This document shows, in pieces, positions 1-5,578 of a stretch of DNA of 7,400 nt. Within the stretch, counting starts at the first letter, position 1. Every line of letters starts with the position of its first letter. A model generated the notes under the pieces. That model was given only the letters and a program-made list of their open reading frames with translations. It did no database searches and was not told the DNA's origin. The DNA comes from an uncultured Lachnospiraceae bacterium (GTDB lineage: Bacteria; Bacillota; Clostridia; Lachnospirales; Lachnospiraceae), in contig CAJUQY010000076.1 in NCBI GenBank assembly GCA_910588815.1, positions 1 through 7,400 on the forward strand, written 5' to 3'. The position numbers and the translations under genes were made by a program.

Positions 1-135
1 GCATAAGTGGAGCTTTACGGTAGCAAAAGGCGTTACGGGGGCTTTAGAAACGCTCGCGGGGAAGCGTCCACTGGAAACTCTTCCGCACACTGAGGCGAAA
101 AAAGCAGAAGCCTCAGAAAACTCCATTTCTGAGGC
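1..135. other. Unidentified sequence beyond the cotJC break
   Basis: This stretch lies on the far side of the point where CotJC similarity ends, and I do not recognise it. On the plus strand one frame is open from the left edge (base 2) to a TAG at 176-178. It reads as a plausible protein tail (starting HKWSFTVAKGVTGALETLAG), with a helix-like and then Glu/Ala/Ser-rich composition. Its last part would cross the terminator hairpin and run into antisense cotJC, so if it is real it is the 3' end of a gene that joins host sequence at the break. On the minus strand the cotJC frame stays open to base 1 but no longer resembles CotJC. It could be the edge of an integrated element, with an integrase-type gene near its attachment site, or a rearranged locus. 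Identity is unknown. Confidence 0.3.
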
Positions 136-138
136 TTC
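98..138 (-). terminator. Intrinsic (rho-independent) terminator inside the broken cotJC frame
   Basis: Arms 107-119 (GAAGCCTCAGAAA on the plus strand) and 126-138 are a perfect 13-bp inverted repeat around a 6-nt loop. Read on the minus strand, the stem is followed after three bases by six Ts (98-103). There is no T run on the other side, so it works only for minus-strand transcripts, the direction of cotJ. It begins at the exact place where CotJC similarity ends and no stop codon precedes it. An mRNA ending here would therefore lack a stop codon for the truncated CotJC. Confidence 0.85.
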
Positions 139-327
139 ACTACCGATATCTGTAAGCACGGCCTGCCCCTGCTTATAGGGCATGGTATAACGCTGGGAAA
201 GGTAACGCATAGATGCGCCCATTTCCCCGTCAGGCCCGCCGTACTGGCTGATGATCACGCTCGCAAGTTTTGCGTTGGGCGTTGTGATGTTTACCGGGTA
301 TTGCAGCCTTTTCTCATAGTTCCACAT
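139..327 (-). pseudogene. cotJC: CotJC (manganese-catalase-like spore coat protein), 5' fragment only
   Basis: CotJC is a spore coat component related to di-manganese catalases. The ATG at 327 follows a strong AAGGAGGTG ribosome binding site (343-335) with a 7-nt gap, inside the end of cotJB. Residues 1-62 match the family well: MWNYEKRLQYPVN, then SQYGGPDGEMGASMRYLSQR, then LTDIG. Glu35 is in the position of the first metal-ligand Glu of the manganese-catalase fold. A normal CotJC is about 190-200 residues and continues after DIG with a T-E-E-L-A-H type stretch carrying further metal ligands. Here the sequence becomes unrelated after residues 62-64. The frame stays open to base 1 (109 codons) without looking like CotJC, and it passes straight through a terminator. 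The protein must be non-functional as it stands, unless the missing 3' part is rejoined by DNA excision. Confidence 0.85.
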
Positions 328-575
328 TTATTTGCACCTCCTTCCCAGGGCCAGGGGCCGTTGACCCATACCCAATAATCGGCGCAGTCTTTTACGCCGT
401 CCTTGGTCAGAGGGCCGAACTGATTTTCGTAAGCGCTCACGGCGGCCTCTCTGGCGTCTCTCATGTTCTTGTAGTAGGCCAGGGCTTCCTGGTCTTCTGG
501 ATGGGTATCCAGATACAGAAGAACGTCGTCGACAGCAAAGCTGAATTCATAAATCTGAGTCATAAGTTCATTCAT
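291..575 (-). CDS. cotJB: Spore coat protein CotJB
   Basis: CotJB is a small protein encoded between CotJA and CotJC and associated with the spore coat; its biochemical role is not defined. The 94-residue product begins MNELMTQIYEFSFAVDD, contains LYLDTHPEDQEAL and ends with the W-V-N-G-P-W-P-W-E-G-G signature, all typical of the family. The frame is open upstream to a GTG at 590, but that codon overlaps the GGGAGG ribosome binding site (595-590). The ATG at 575 overlaps the cotJA stop as ATGA, so it is the better start and implies translational coupling. The 3' end overlaps the cotJC start by 37 nt, and the C-terminal tail after the W-E-G-G motif contains the cotJC ribosome binding site. The gene appears intact although its downstream partner is broken. 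Confidence 0.93.
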   Translation of the reverse strand: MNELMTQIYEFSFAVDDVLLYLDTHPEDQEALAYYKNMRDAREAAVSAYENQFGPLTKDGVKDCADYWVWVNGPWPWEGGANKCGTMRKGCNTR

Positions 576-970
576 GGTCTGACTGCGCACCTCCCGATCA
601 TAAATGGTTTGTCAAGGGACGGGAACACGGTTCCGATGAAAAGACCTTTGTTCAGCGGATACGTGCATTCCCATTGCTGCCAGGGAACATAGCCCATGGC
701 AATGTCGGCATTGGCGGCGGGAGGGCAATCTCCGGGACGACAGACATTGAAGCCGGCGCGGTTTACGGGCTGGCAGGGGCAGGAGGGGCGGGGGTTCATA
801 TCCGGACGTTTTCCGCAGGAAGGCTTTTGGCATCCGGCGGGCGGAGTTTGACCGCCGGGCTGGCATCCGCAGGACGGTTCCCTGTCGGGGTCTGGTCCGG
901 GGTTAAAATTCTGGCCGCAGCGGGAGTTGTTCTTCCGGCAGTCCACGCGGCGCTGATAATAACGTTCCAA
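572..970 (-). CDS. cotJA: Spore coat-associated protein CotJA with Cys/Pro-rich N-terminal extension
   Basis: CotJA is the first protein of the cotJ operon, expressed in the mother cell during sporulation in Bacillus subtilis and needed for CotJC assembly into the coat. Residues about 88-127 form the recognisable core: IAMGYVPWQQW, then a TVFPSLDKPF motif near the C-terminus. Before it lies an extension of about 85 residues rich in Cys, Pro and Gly (Cys at 11, 18, 34, 36, 47, 52, 64, 66, 77, 82; 12 in the whole protein), with CxC pairs at 34/36 and 64/66. The total of 132 residues compares with roughly 80 for the B. subtilis protein. The cysteines suggest disulfide cross-linking or metal binding in the coat, which is inference. 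The start is a TTG at 970, eight bases after AAAGGAG. The TGA overlaps the cotJB ATG. Confidence 0.92.
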   Translation of the reverse strand: MERYYQRRVDCRKNNSRCGQNFNPGPDPDREPSCGCQPGGQTPPAGCQKPSCGKRPDMNPRPSCPCQPVNRAGFNVCRPGDCPPAANADIAMGYVPWQQWECTYPLNKGLFIGTVFPSLDKPFMIGRCAVRP

Positions 971-978
971 TAGTAGAA

Positions 979-985
979 CTCCTTT
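979..985 (-). promoter_or_regulatory. cotJA ribosome binding site supporting a TTG start
   Basis: AAAGGAG on the minus strand is eight bases upstream of the TTG at 970. No ATG or GTG lies in frame at a suitable distance, so this site decides the start. Confidence 0.75.
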
Positions 986-1004
986 CGGATTGGTTGATTA
1001 ATAG

Positions 1005-1031
1005 TAATATATGAGAAAATGTGGGGAAGGT
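1005..1031 (-). promoter_or_regulatory. Candidate sigma-K/sigma-E type promoter for cotJA
   Basis: On the minus strand CATATATTA (1013-1005) fits the sigma-K -10 pattern CATAnnnTA exactly, and differs at one position from the sigma-E -10 CATACAnT. A weak sigma-K-like -35 (ACC, 1031-1029) lies 15 nt before it; I see no convincing sigma-E -35. Transcription would start around 998-996, leaving about 25-28 nt before the TTG. The B. subtilis cotJ operon is sigma-E dependent, so the choice of sigma factor here is uncertain. Such short motifs can occur by chance in this AT-rich patch. Confidence 0.35.
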
Positions 1032-1036
1032 GCCAA

Positions 1037-1050
1037 AAGCTTTAAAGCTT
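1037..1050. repeat. 14-bp perfect palindrome AAGCTTTAAAGCTT between the divergent operons
   Basis: AAGCTTTAAAGCTT equals its own reverse complement. It lies just upstream of the candidate cotJ -35 and about 75 bp upstream of the hem -35, so it could be a dimeric repressor or activator site. No known operator consensus is recognised. Confidence 0.4.
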
Positions 1051-1124
1051 GTATACGGTCCGCTCATTTTGTTGGGATCCCCGTAACAACAATCCAGAAA
1101 GGCAGAGCACCGGGGCTGTTCGCA

Positions 1125-1153
1125 TTGACTCTGCGGAATGAACCGGATATAAT
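1125..1153 (+). promoter_or_regulatory. Sigma-A promoter of the hem operon
   Basis: TTGACT (1125-1130) and TATAAT (1148-1153) are separated by exactly 17 bp. This is one mismatch from the full housekeeping consensus with ideal spacing. Transcription should start near 1160. This is a strong promoter in the only sizeable gap upstream of five closely packed tetrapyrrole genes, so it probably drives all of them. Confidence 0.85.
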
Positions 1154-1222
1154 GTGATTAGGTCAAAGCTCCTGGGGAAAAGCTGAAGGCGGCAGGAGCG
1201 GAGGCAGGATCGGGAAGAAAAT

Positions 1223-1276
1223 ATAAAAAGCATAAAGAGTATAAAAAGCATAAAGAGTATAAAAAGCAGAAAAGAG
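1223..1276 (+). repeat. 18-nt tandem repeats upstream of the hemA ribosome binding site
   Basis: The unit ATAAAAAGCATAAAGAGT occurs perfectly at 1223-1240 and 1241-1258. A third degenerate copy starts ATAAAAAGCA at 1259 and runs into the AGAGGA ribosome binding site. The repeats are A-rich and should be poorly structured in RNA, so they may keep the start region open, act as an AU-rich ribosome standby or binding site, or be recognised by a protein. The function is not shown. Confidence 0.9.
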
Positions 1277-1278
1277 GA
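1274..1278 (+). promoter_or_regulatory. hemA ribosome binding site supporting a TTG start
   Basis: GAGGA is six bases before the TTG at 1285. The next in-frame candidate, ATG at 1297, would be 18 bases away, so TTG is the better start. Confidence 0.65.
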
Positions 1279-1284
1279 ACGATA

Positions 1285-2523
1285 TTGAAGATAAAGATGG
1301 CCGGAATTGATTATCAGAAGGCGCCGGTGGAGGTACGGGAACAGTTTTCCATGACGGTTTCTATGGTGGAGCGGGCGCTTCAGGAGAGCCGAAAGATTCC
1401 GGGAGTGACGGGATGTGTCATTATCTCCACCTGCAACCGGACAGAATATTGGATCAGCGGGGAGGAGGAAGGCTTCGGCGATCTGGACGCGGCAGCGCTT
1501 TTATGCCGGGAAAAGGGGATTGAGGTTTCGGAATACCGTGGGTATTTTACCGTGCGGGAAGGAAAAGAGGCGGTTCATTATCTTATGGAGCTTTCCTGCG
1601 GGTTAAGGTCGCAGATTTTTGGGGATGACCAGATTATTACCCAGGTGAAGCGGGCGGTGGATATGGCCAGGGGCCAGGGGGCTTTGGATTCCGTTTTGGA
1701 GATCCTTTTCCGAACGGCCATAACCGGAGCCAAGAAGGTGAAAAGCAGGGTGCTTCTTGTGGGGGTGGACCGGTCGGTGGCTGCCGCCATGGGAAATCTC
1801 CTCCTGCGGGAGGGGATTGCGGTTTCAGGAAAACGATGCCTGGTCATTGGAAACGGGGAGATCGGAAGGCTGGCCGCGGCCGAGCTTGTCCGCCTGGGCG
1901 GCAGGGTGTCTATGACCCTGCGTCAGTATAAGGCAAAGGAGGCCGTGATCCCGGCCGGCTGCCATGTCATTGATTATCAGAACCGGTATGAGGCCCTCCC
2001 GGATATGGACTTGGTGGTGAGTGCGACGGTGAGCCCCCATTACACTCTGACAAAAGAGCAGGCGGAGGGGAAGATGGGGGCGGGCGGAAAGGTGTTGATC
2101 GACCTGGCCATTCCCAGGGACATCGAGCCGGAGATAGGGAGCTTTTTCGGGGTTCGCCTTTTTGACATGGACAGCTTTGATTCCGTCAAATCCGAAGGGG
2201 ACAGGCGTCAGATGGAGGCGGCCGATGCGATCCTGCAAAAATATGAGATGGAATATGAGCAGTGGTATACATTCCGGGAATATGTACCGGTGGTAAAGGA
2301 GATTGCAAGATTTGCAGGGCTTGACACGGCAGCGCGTTTGAAAAAGGAATTGAAGCAGTATCCTTTGGACCGGGAGGAGAGAGAGACTCTGGAAAAAGCC
2401 ATTGAAAAGGCAGCCGCCAAGGTGACGGCGAAGCTATGCTACGGGCTCAGGGAAGACATGGAGCCGGAGCTTTGGAAGCCTTGCCTGGAGGGATTGCTCC
2501 GTTCGGCCAGAGAATTGGAATGA
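1285..2523 (+). CDS. hemA: Glutamyl-tRNA reductase
   Basis: This enzyme reduces glutamyl-tRNA(Glu) with NADPH to glutamate-1-semialdehyde, the first committed step of C5-pathway tetrapyrrole synthesis in the cytosol. The product is 412 residues, normal for the family. The N-terminal catalytic domain has the KAPVEVRE motif (12-19) and the S-T-C-N-R-T-E motif with catalytic Cys50; His98 matches the conserved active-site His. The usual G-L-D-S..G-E-x-Q-I signature appears as GLRSQIFGDDQI (106-117), with Asp where Glu is common. A Rossmann NADPH domain follows, with GNGEIG at 189-194, then a C-terminal helical dimerisation domain from about residue 320. After the Rossmann motif the family's usual A-N-R-T stretch is replaced by TLRQYK, which I have the impression is common in clostridial versions. 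It is the first gene of the operon; its product is the substrate of HemL at the operon's far end. Confidence 0.96.
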   Translation: MKIKMAGIDYQKAPVEVREQFSMTVSMVERALQESRKIPGVTGCVIISTCNRTEYWISGEEEGFGDLDAAALLCREKGIEVSEYRGYFTVREGKEAVHYLMELSCGLRSQIFGDDQIITQVKRAVDMARGQGALDSVLEILFRTAITGAKKVKSRVLLVGVDRSVAAAMGNLLLREGIAVSGKRCLVIGNGEIGRLAAAELVRLGGRVSMTLRQYKAKEAVIPAGCHVIDYQNRYEALPDMDLVVSATVSPHYTLTKEQAEGKMGAGGKVLIDLAIPRDIEPEIGSFFGVRLFDMDSFDSVKSEGDRRQMEAADAILQKYEMEYEQWYTFREYVPVVKEIARFAGLDTAARLKKELKQYPLDREERETLEKAIEKAAAKVTAKLCYGLREDMEPELWKPCLEGLLRSARELE

Positions 2524-2553
2524 CAGAACTGAAAAACAGGAGCGGGACATAAT

Positions 2554-3060
2554 ATGAGATTTCCGATGTTTGTGGAGATGGAAGGAAGAAAAGTGGTGGT
2601 GGCCGGGGCCGGACTGATCGGAACGAGGCGGATTCTGGCGCTTTTGGAATTCGGGGCCAGGGTGACGGTGGTTTCGCCTGGGCTTTCCCGGGAAGTGAGA
2701 GAACTGTGGGAGGCGGGACGGATTCAGTGTGAGATCCGGGAAGTCGCAGAAAAGGACGTGGGACAGGCGTTTCTGGTGGTGGCGGCGACCAGTGACAGGC
2801 AGGCCAATCATCAGGTGGCGCTCTGGTGCCGGGCAGCCGGGATATGGGTCAATGTGGCGGACAAAAAAGAAGAGTGTGATTTTTATTTTCCGGGAATTGC
2901 CAGGGAGGGGATATTGACGGCGGGGATCTGCGCTGACGGAAAATCCCATGGGCTGGCAAAGGAGGCGGCGGCAGAGGTCCGCAGCCTCTTTGCGGAAAAG
3001 TACGGGCCCGGCGCGGCAGAAGGCGGCAGTATTCATAGAAAAGGGAGGAGCAGGGAGTGA
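2554..3060 (+). CDS. sirC: Precorrin-2 dehydrogenase (SirC/CysG N-terminal type), possible sirohydrochlorin ferrochelatase
   Basis: The 168-residue protein oxidises precorrin-2 to sirohydrochlorin with NAD+, leading to siroheme or cobalamin. It starts MRFPMFVEMEGRKVVVAGAG, with the dinucleotide-binding GAGLIGTRR at 18-26. It has the VNVADKKEECDFYFPG stretch, in which Asp103 aligns with the catalytic Asp of CysG (Asp104). It corresponds only to the NAD-binding part plus a short helical tail, so it resembles the short single-function dehydrogenases. Whether it also inserts iron, as Met8p does, cannot be told from sequence. It starts 30 nt after hemA behind an AGGAG site. Its TGA overlaps the start of the next gene (GTGATG), implying coupling with the fusion that makes its substrate. 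The Gly/Arg-rich C-terminal tail looks non-conserved. Confidence 0.92.
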   Translation: MRFPMFVEMEGRKVVVAGAGLIGTRRILALLEFGARVTVVSPGLSREVRELWEAGRIQCEIREVAEKDVGQAFLVVAATSDRQANHQVALWCRAAGIWVNVADKKEECDFYFPGIAREGILTAGICADGKSHGLAKEAAAEVRSLFAEKYGPGAAEGGSIHRKGRSRE

Positions 3061-5543
3061 TGGAGGATAAGAGACGAGTGATCCGCGTGGGCAGCCGGGA
3101 GAGCAGGCTGGCCGTAGAACAGACGATGCTTCTTGTACGGAAGCTGGAAGCATGCCATCCAAAGCTCTCCTTCGAGTTGGTGACCATGAAGACGACAGGG
3201 GACATGATTTTAGACCGGAGCCTGGATAAAGTGGGCGGAAAAGGACTTTTCGTAAAGGAACTGGACCGGGCGCTTGCAGAAGGGCGGATCGACTGTTCCG
3301 TTCACAGCTTAAAGGATATGCCCATGGAGCAGCCTGATGGCATGCCCATTGTCGCTTTGGCAAAGCGGGGGGATGTCAGGGATGTGCTGGTTTATCCAAG
3401 GGGGAGAGAGAGGTGGAAGCCGGAGAGTGGACGCCCCTTTGTGATTGGGACATCCAGTGAAAGGCGCAGGCTTCAGTTGAAAGCCCTGTTTCCGGAAGCG
3501 GAGTTTTCTTTGCTCCGTGGAAATGTGCTGACCAGATTGAAAAAGCTGGATGAGGGCTATTACGATGCCATTGTGCTGGCTGCAGCAGGGCTTAGTCGTC
3601 TGGGGCTTTCGGAACGGATCGATGAATATCTGGATCCGGAAGCGGTTATTCCGGCGGCGGGACAGGCAGTTCTGGCGGTACAGGGCCGGGCGGGCGAAGA
3701 TTATTCCTGGCTGGACTGTGTGGACAGCCGGGAAGCATGGCAGGAGGCGGAGGCGGAACGGGGATTTGTCCGATATCTGGACGGGGGCTGTTCCTCCCCC
3801 ATTGCCGCCTATGCCAGGACGCAGGCAGACGGAACTGTTCGGCTTCTGGGTCTTTACTATAAGGAAGAAACAGGCCGGTATGTGGTTGGAGAGGAGACAG
3901 GGCCTGCCGGGGAGGGTGAAGACCTGGGGATTCGGCTGGCCAGAAAACTTAAGGAAACCCTGGAGAACGGGAGCCGGAATAATCGGAAGGCGCGGGAGCA
4001 CAGGGCGGCCGGGACTTCCGGAAAGGTCTGGCTGGTGGGAGCCGGCCCCTCCGACGCCGGGCTCTTTACCTTAAAAGGGGCCAGGGTTCTCTCCGAAGCC
4101 CAGGTGGTGGTTTACGACCGGCTGGTGGGACCCGGGATATTGCAGATGATGTCGGAGGGGGCGGAGAAGATTGACGTGGGAAAACGTTCCGGGGATCATC
4201 CGGTGCCCCAGGAGGACATCAACCGGCTCCTCCTTGAAAAGGCGGAGGAGGGAAAACGGGTGGTGAGGCTGAAGGGCGGCGATCCTTTCATTTTTGGGAG
4301 GGGAGGCGAAGAGCTGGAGCTTTTGGCAAAAAACGGCATTCCCTTTGAAGTGGTGCCGGGGGTGACCGCGGCTTCGGCAGTGTGCGCCTATGCCGGGATT
4401 CCCATTACCCATCGGGATTACTGCTCCTCGGTTCATTTGATCACTGCCCACAAGAAACGGGGAAGTGAAGAAAAACCGGATTTTGCGACCCTGGCAAAGC
4501 TGGACGGAACCCTGGTTTTTTACATGGGACTTGGCGAGCTGGGGGAAATCTGTGGGGGGCTTATGGCGGCGGGGATGGATCCCGCACTGCCTGCGGCGGT
4601 CATTTCCAGGGGGACGACGGCTTCCCAGAGGCAGGTGGTGTCCACCCTGGAGAAGCTGGAAGAAGAGGTGAAACAGGAGCAGATTCTTTCTCCGGCTTTG
4701 ATCGTGGTGGGAAAGGTCTGCGGCCTCTCGGAGATGTTTCACTGGGCCGGGAGACGTCCGCTGGGAGGAAAACGGGTGATTGTCACCAGGCCGAAAAAGC
4801 GAAGTCGGGGGATGGCAGAGCGGCTTACGGCCCTTGGAGCGGAGGTGATCCTGCTTCCGGCCATCGAGACAGAGTGCATTGCAGACAACCAGGGACTGAA
4901 AGACGCGTTTTCCAGGCTTTCGGAATATAGCTGGATCGCCTTTACCAGTGCGGAGGGCGTGGATTGCTTCTTTGACAGCTTATATAAGGAAGGGAAAGAT
5001 ATCCGGTCGCTTGCCGGGGTTCGGTTTGCCGTCATCGGGCCGGCCACAGGGAAGGCTCTGGAAAAACGAGGGATATTTGCCGCGCTTACGGCAGAGCCGT
5101 TTACCGGGGAAGCGCTTGGAAGGAGGCTGGCAGAGAACATGGAGCCCGGGGAGCGCCTGCTCCTTCCAAGGGCTGATATCGGAACGGAGGAAGTGACCGG
5201 GCCCCTGACAGAAGCGGGGGTATCCTTTGACGATATTCCCGTTTACCGGACGAAGAATGCAAAGGCGGACCGGATCCTGCCGCAAATTTTGCCAGATGAC
5301 ATTGTGACCTTTACCAGCGCCTCCACGGTCCGGGGGTTTGTCTCGCTTTACCCGGATCTGGATTACCGGACGGTGCGGGGACTTTGCATCGGTGTACAGA
5401 CAGAGAAGGAGGCGGCGGCATACGGGATTCGGGCCGTGGTGTCAAGGGAGGCTTCCATGGACAGCATGGTGGAAAAGCTGCTGGAACTTTCCGGGCAGAG
5501 AGACATGGAGGGATGGGAAAGGCCAGAGACCGGGAAAAACTGA
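3060..5543 (+). CDS. hemC-cobA-hemD: HemC-CobA-HemD fusion: hydroxymethylbilane synthase / uroporphyrinogen-III C-methyltransferase / uroporphyrinogen-III synthase
   Basis: This is one 827-residue frame with three complete enzyme domains. Residues 1 to about 295 are hydroxymethylbilane synthase: VGSRESRLAV near the start, Asp78 in DCSVHSLKDMP (the catalytic Asp), and Cys244 in GGCSSPIA, which carries the dipyrromethane cofactor. A charged linker (about 297-321) follows. Residues about 322-562 are SAM-dependent uroporphyrinogen-III methyltransferase: VGAGPSDAGLFTLKG, VRLKGGDPFIFGRGGEE, VVPGVTAASA and GIPITHRD. Residues about 566-815 are uroporphyrinogen-III synthase, which is weakly conserved but has IVTRP, AFTSAEGV and TFTSAS motifs. 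The polypeptide would take porphobilinogen to precorrin-2, passing the unstable linear hydroxymethylbilane to the cyclising domain. The linker has no ribosome binding site or start codon, so this is a real fusion. ATG 3060 and the adjacent in-frame GTG 3057 are both well placed behind GGGAGGAG (3043-3050); I prefer ATG. Confidence 0.96.
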   Translation: MEDKRRVIRVGSRESRLAVEQTMLLVRKLEACHPKLSFELVTMKTTGDMILDRSLDKVGGKGLFVKELDRALAEGRIDCSVHSLKDMPMEQPDGMPIVALAKRGDVRDVLVYPRGRERWKPESGRPFVIGTSSERRRLQLKALFPEAEFSLLRGNVLTRLKKLDEGYYDAIVLAAAGLSRLGLSERIDEYLDPEAVIPAAGQAVLAVQGRAGEDYSWLDCVDSREAWQEAEAERGFVRYLDGGCSSPIAAYARTQADGTVRLLGLYYKEETGRYVVGEETGPAGEGEDLGIRLARKLKETLENGSRNNRKAREHRAAGTSGKVWLVGAGPSDAGLFTLKGARVLSEAQVVVYDRLVGPGILQMMSEGAEKIDVGKRSGDHPVPQEDINRLLLEKAEEGKRVVRLKGGDPFIFGRGGEELELLAKNGIPFEVVPGVTAASAVCAYAGIPITHRDYCSSVHLITAHKKRGSEEKPDFATLAKLDGTLVFYMGLGELGEICGGLMAAGMDPALPAAVISRGTTASQRQVVSTLEKLEEEVKQEQILSPALIVVGKVCGLSEMFHWAGRRPLGGKRVIVTRPKKRSRGMAERLTALGAEVILLPAIETECIADNQGLKDAFSRLSEYSWIAFTSAEGVDCFFDSLYKEGKDIRSLAGVRFAVIGPATGKALEKRGIFAALTAEPFTGEALGRRLAENMEPGERLLLPRADIGTEEVTGPLTEAGVSFDDIPVYRTKNAKADRILPQILPDDIVTFTSASTVRGFVSLYPDLDYRTVRGLCIGVQTEKEAAAYGIRAVVSREASMDSMVEKLLELSGQRDMEGWERPETGKN

Positions 5544-5563
5544 ATCGTGGAGAAGAGAGAATG

Positions 5564-5569
5564 AGGAGG
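5564..5569 (+). promoter_or_regulatory. hemB ribosome binding site deciding the start
   Basis: AGGAGG is nine bases before the ATG at 5579. It lies just inside an alternative upstream start (ATG 5561, itself behind a weaker GTGGAG). The perfect site and the family's usual N-terminus favour 5579. Confidence 0.7.
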
Positions 5570-5578
5570 ATGGAAAAA

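Larger units (their letters stand above)
1160..1284 (+). promoter_or_regulatory. hem operon 5' leader (about 125 nt)
   Basis: This is the untranslated stretch from the predicted start site to the hemA TTG. A 7-bp stem can form between GCTCCTG (1168-1174) and CAGGAGC (1193-1199) with an 18-nt loop. It is not followed by a T run, so it is not a terminator. The second half is A-rich and made of 18-nt tandem repeats. I see no cobalamin riboswitch or T-box element; the leader is short for either. Confidence 0.45.

Noticed and set aside
674..973. Plus-strand frame of 99 codons opposite cotJA
   Set aside because: Its Gly/Ala-rich composition mirrors the Pro/Cys-rich CotJA on the other strand. CotJA has the conserved core, ribosome binding site and operon context.
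1069..1092. Inverted repeat TTGTTG/CAACAA with an inner GGGATCCC palindrome
   Set aside because: The two symmetric elements do not share a centre, arms are short, and there is no T run, so neither terminator nor operator is supported.
1102..1134. Inverted repeat GCAGAG/CTCTGC spanning the hem -35
   Set aside because: Only 6 bp per arm with a 21-nt gap, which is easily expected by chance. Not strong enough to call an operator.
1223..1276. CRISPR array
   Set aside because: The 18-nt units are directly adjacent with no spacers and there are no cas genes.
1160..1284. Cobalamin riboswitch or T-box in the hem leader
   Set aside because: The leader is only about 125 nt, half of it simple A-rich repeats, and I find no conserved riboswitch core or terminator/antiterminator pair.
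2434..3363. Long minus-strand open frame (309 codons) across the hemA end, sirC and the hemC start
   Set aside because: It is antisense to three genes with clear family motifs, spans their junctions, has a low-complexity Ser/Pro/Arg composition typical of a GC-rich shadow frame, and shows no recognisable domain.
3950..4025. Hidden gene boundary (stop/start or frameshift) between the HemC and CobA domains
   Set aside because: The frame is continuous, and no in-frame start codon with a ribosome binding site lies near the CobA domain beginning.
5384..5578. N-terminal extension of the HemB frame back to an ATG at 5384
   Set aside because: It overlaps the last 160 bases of the HemD domain in another frame, has no HemB similarity, and would exceed family length. 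The AGGAGG site at 5564-5569 supports ATG 5579.
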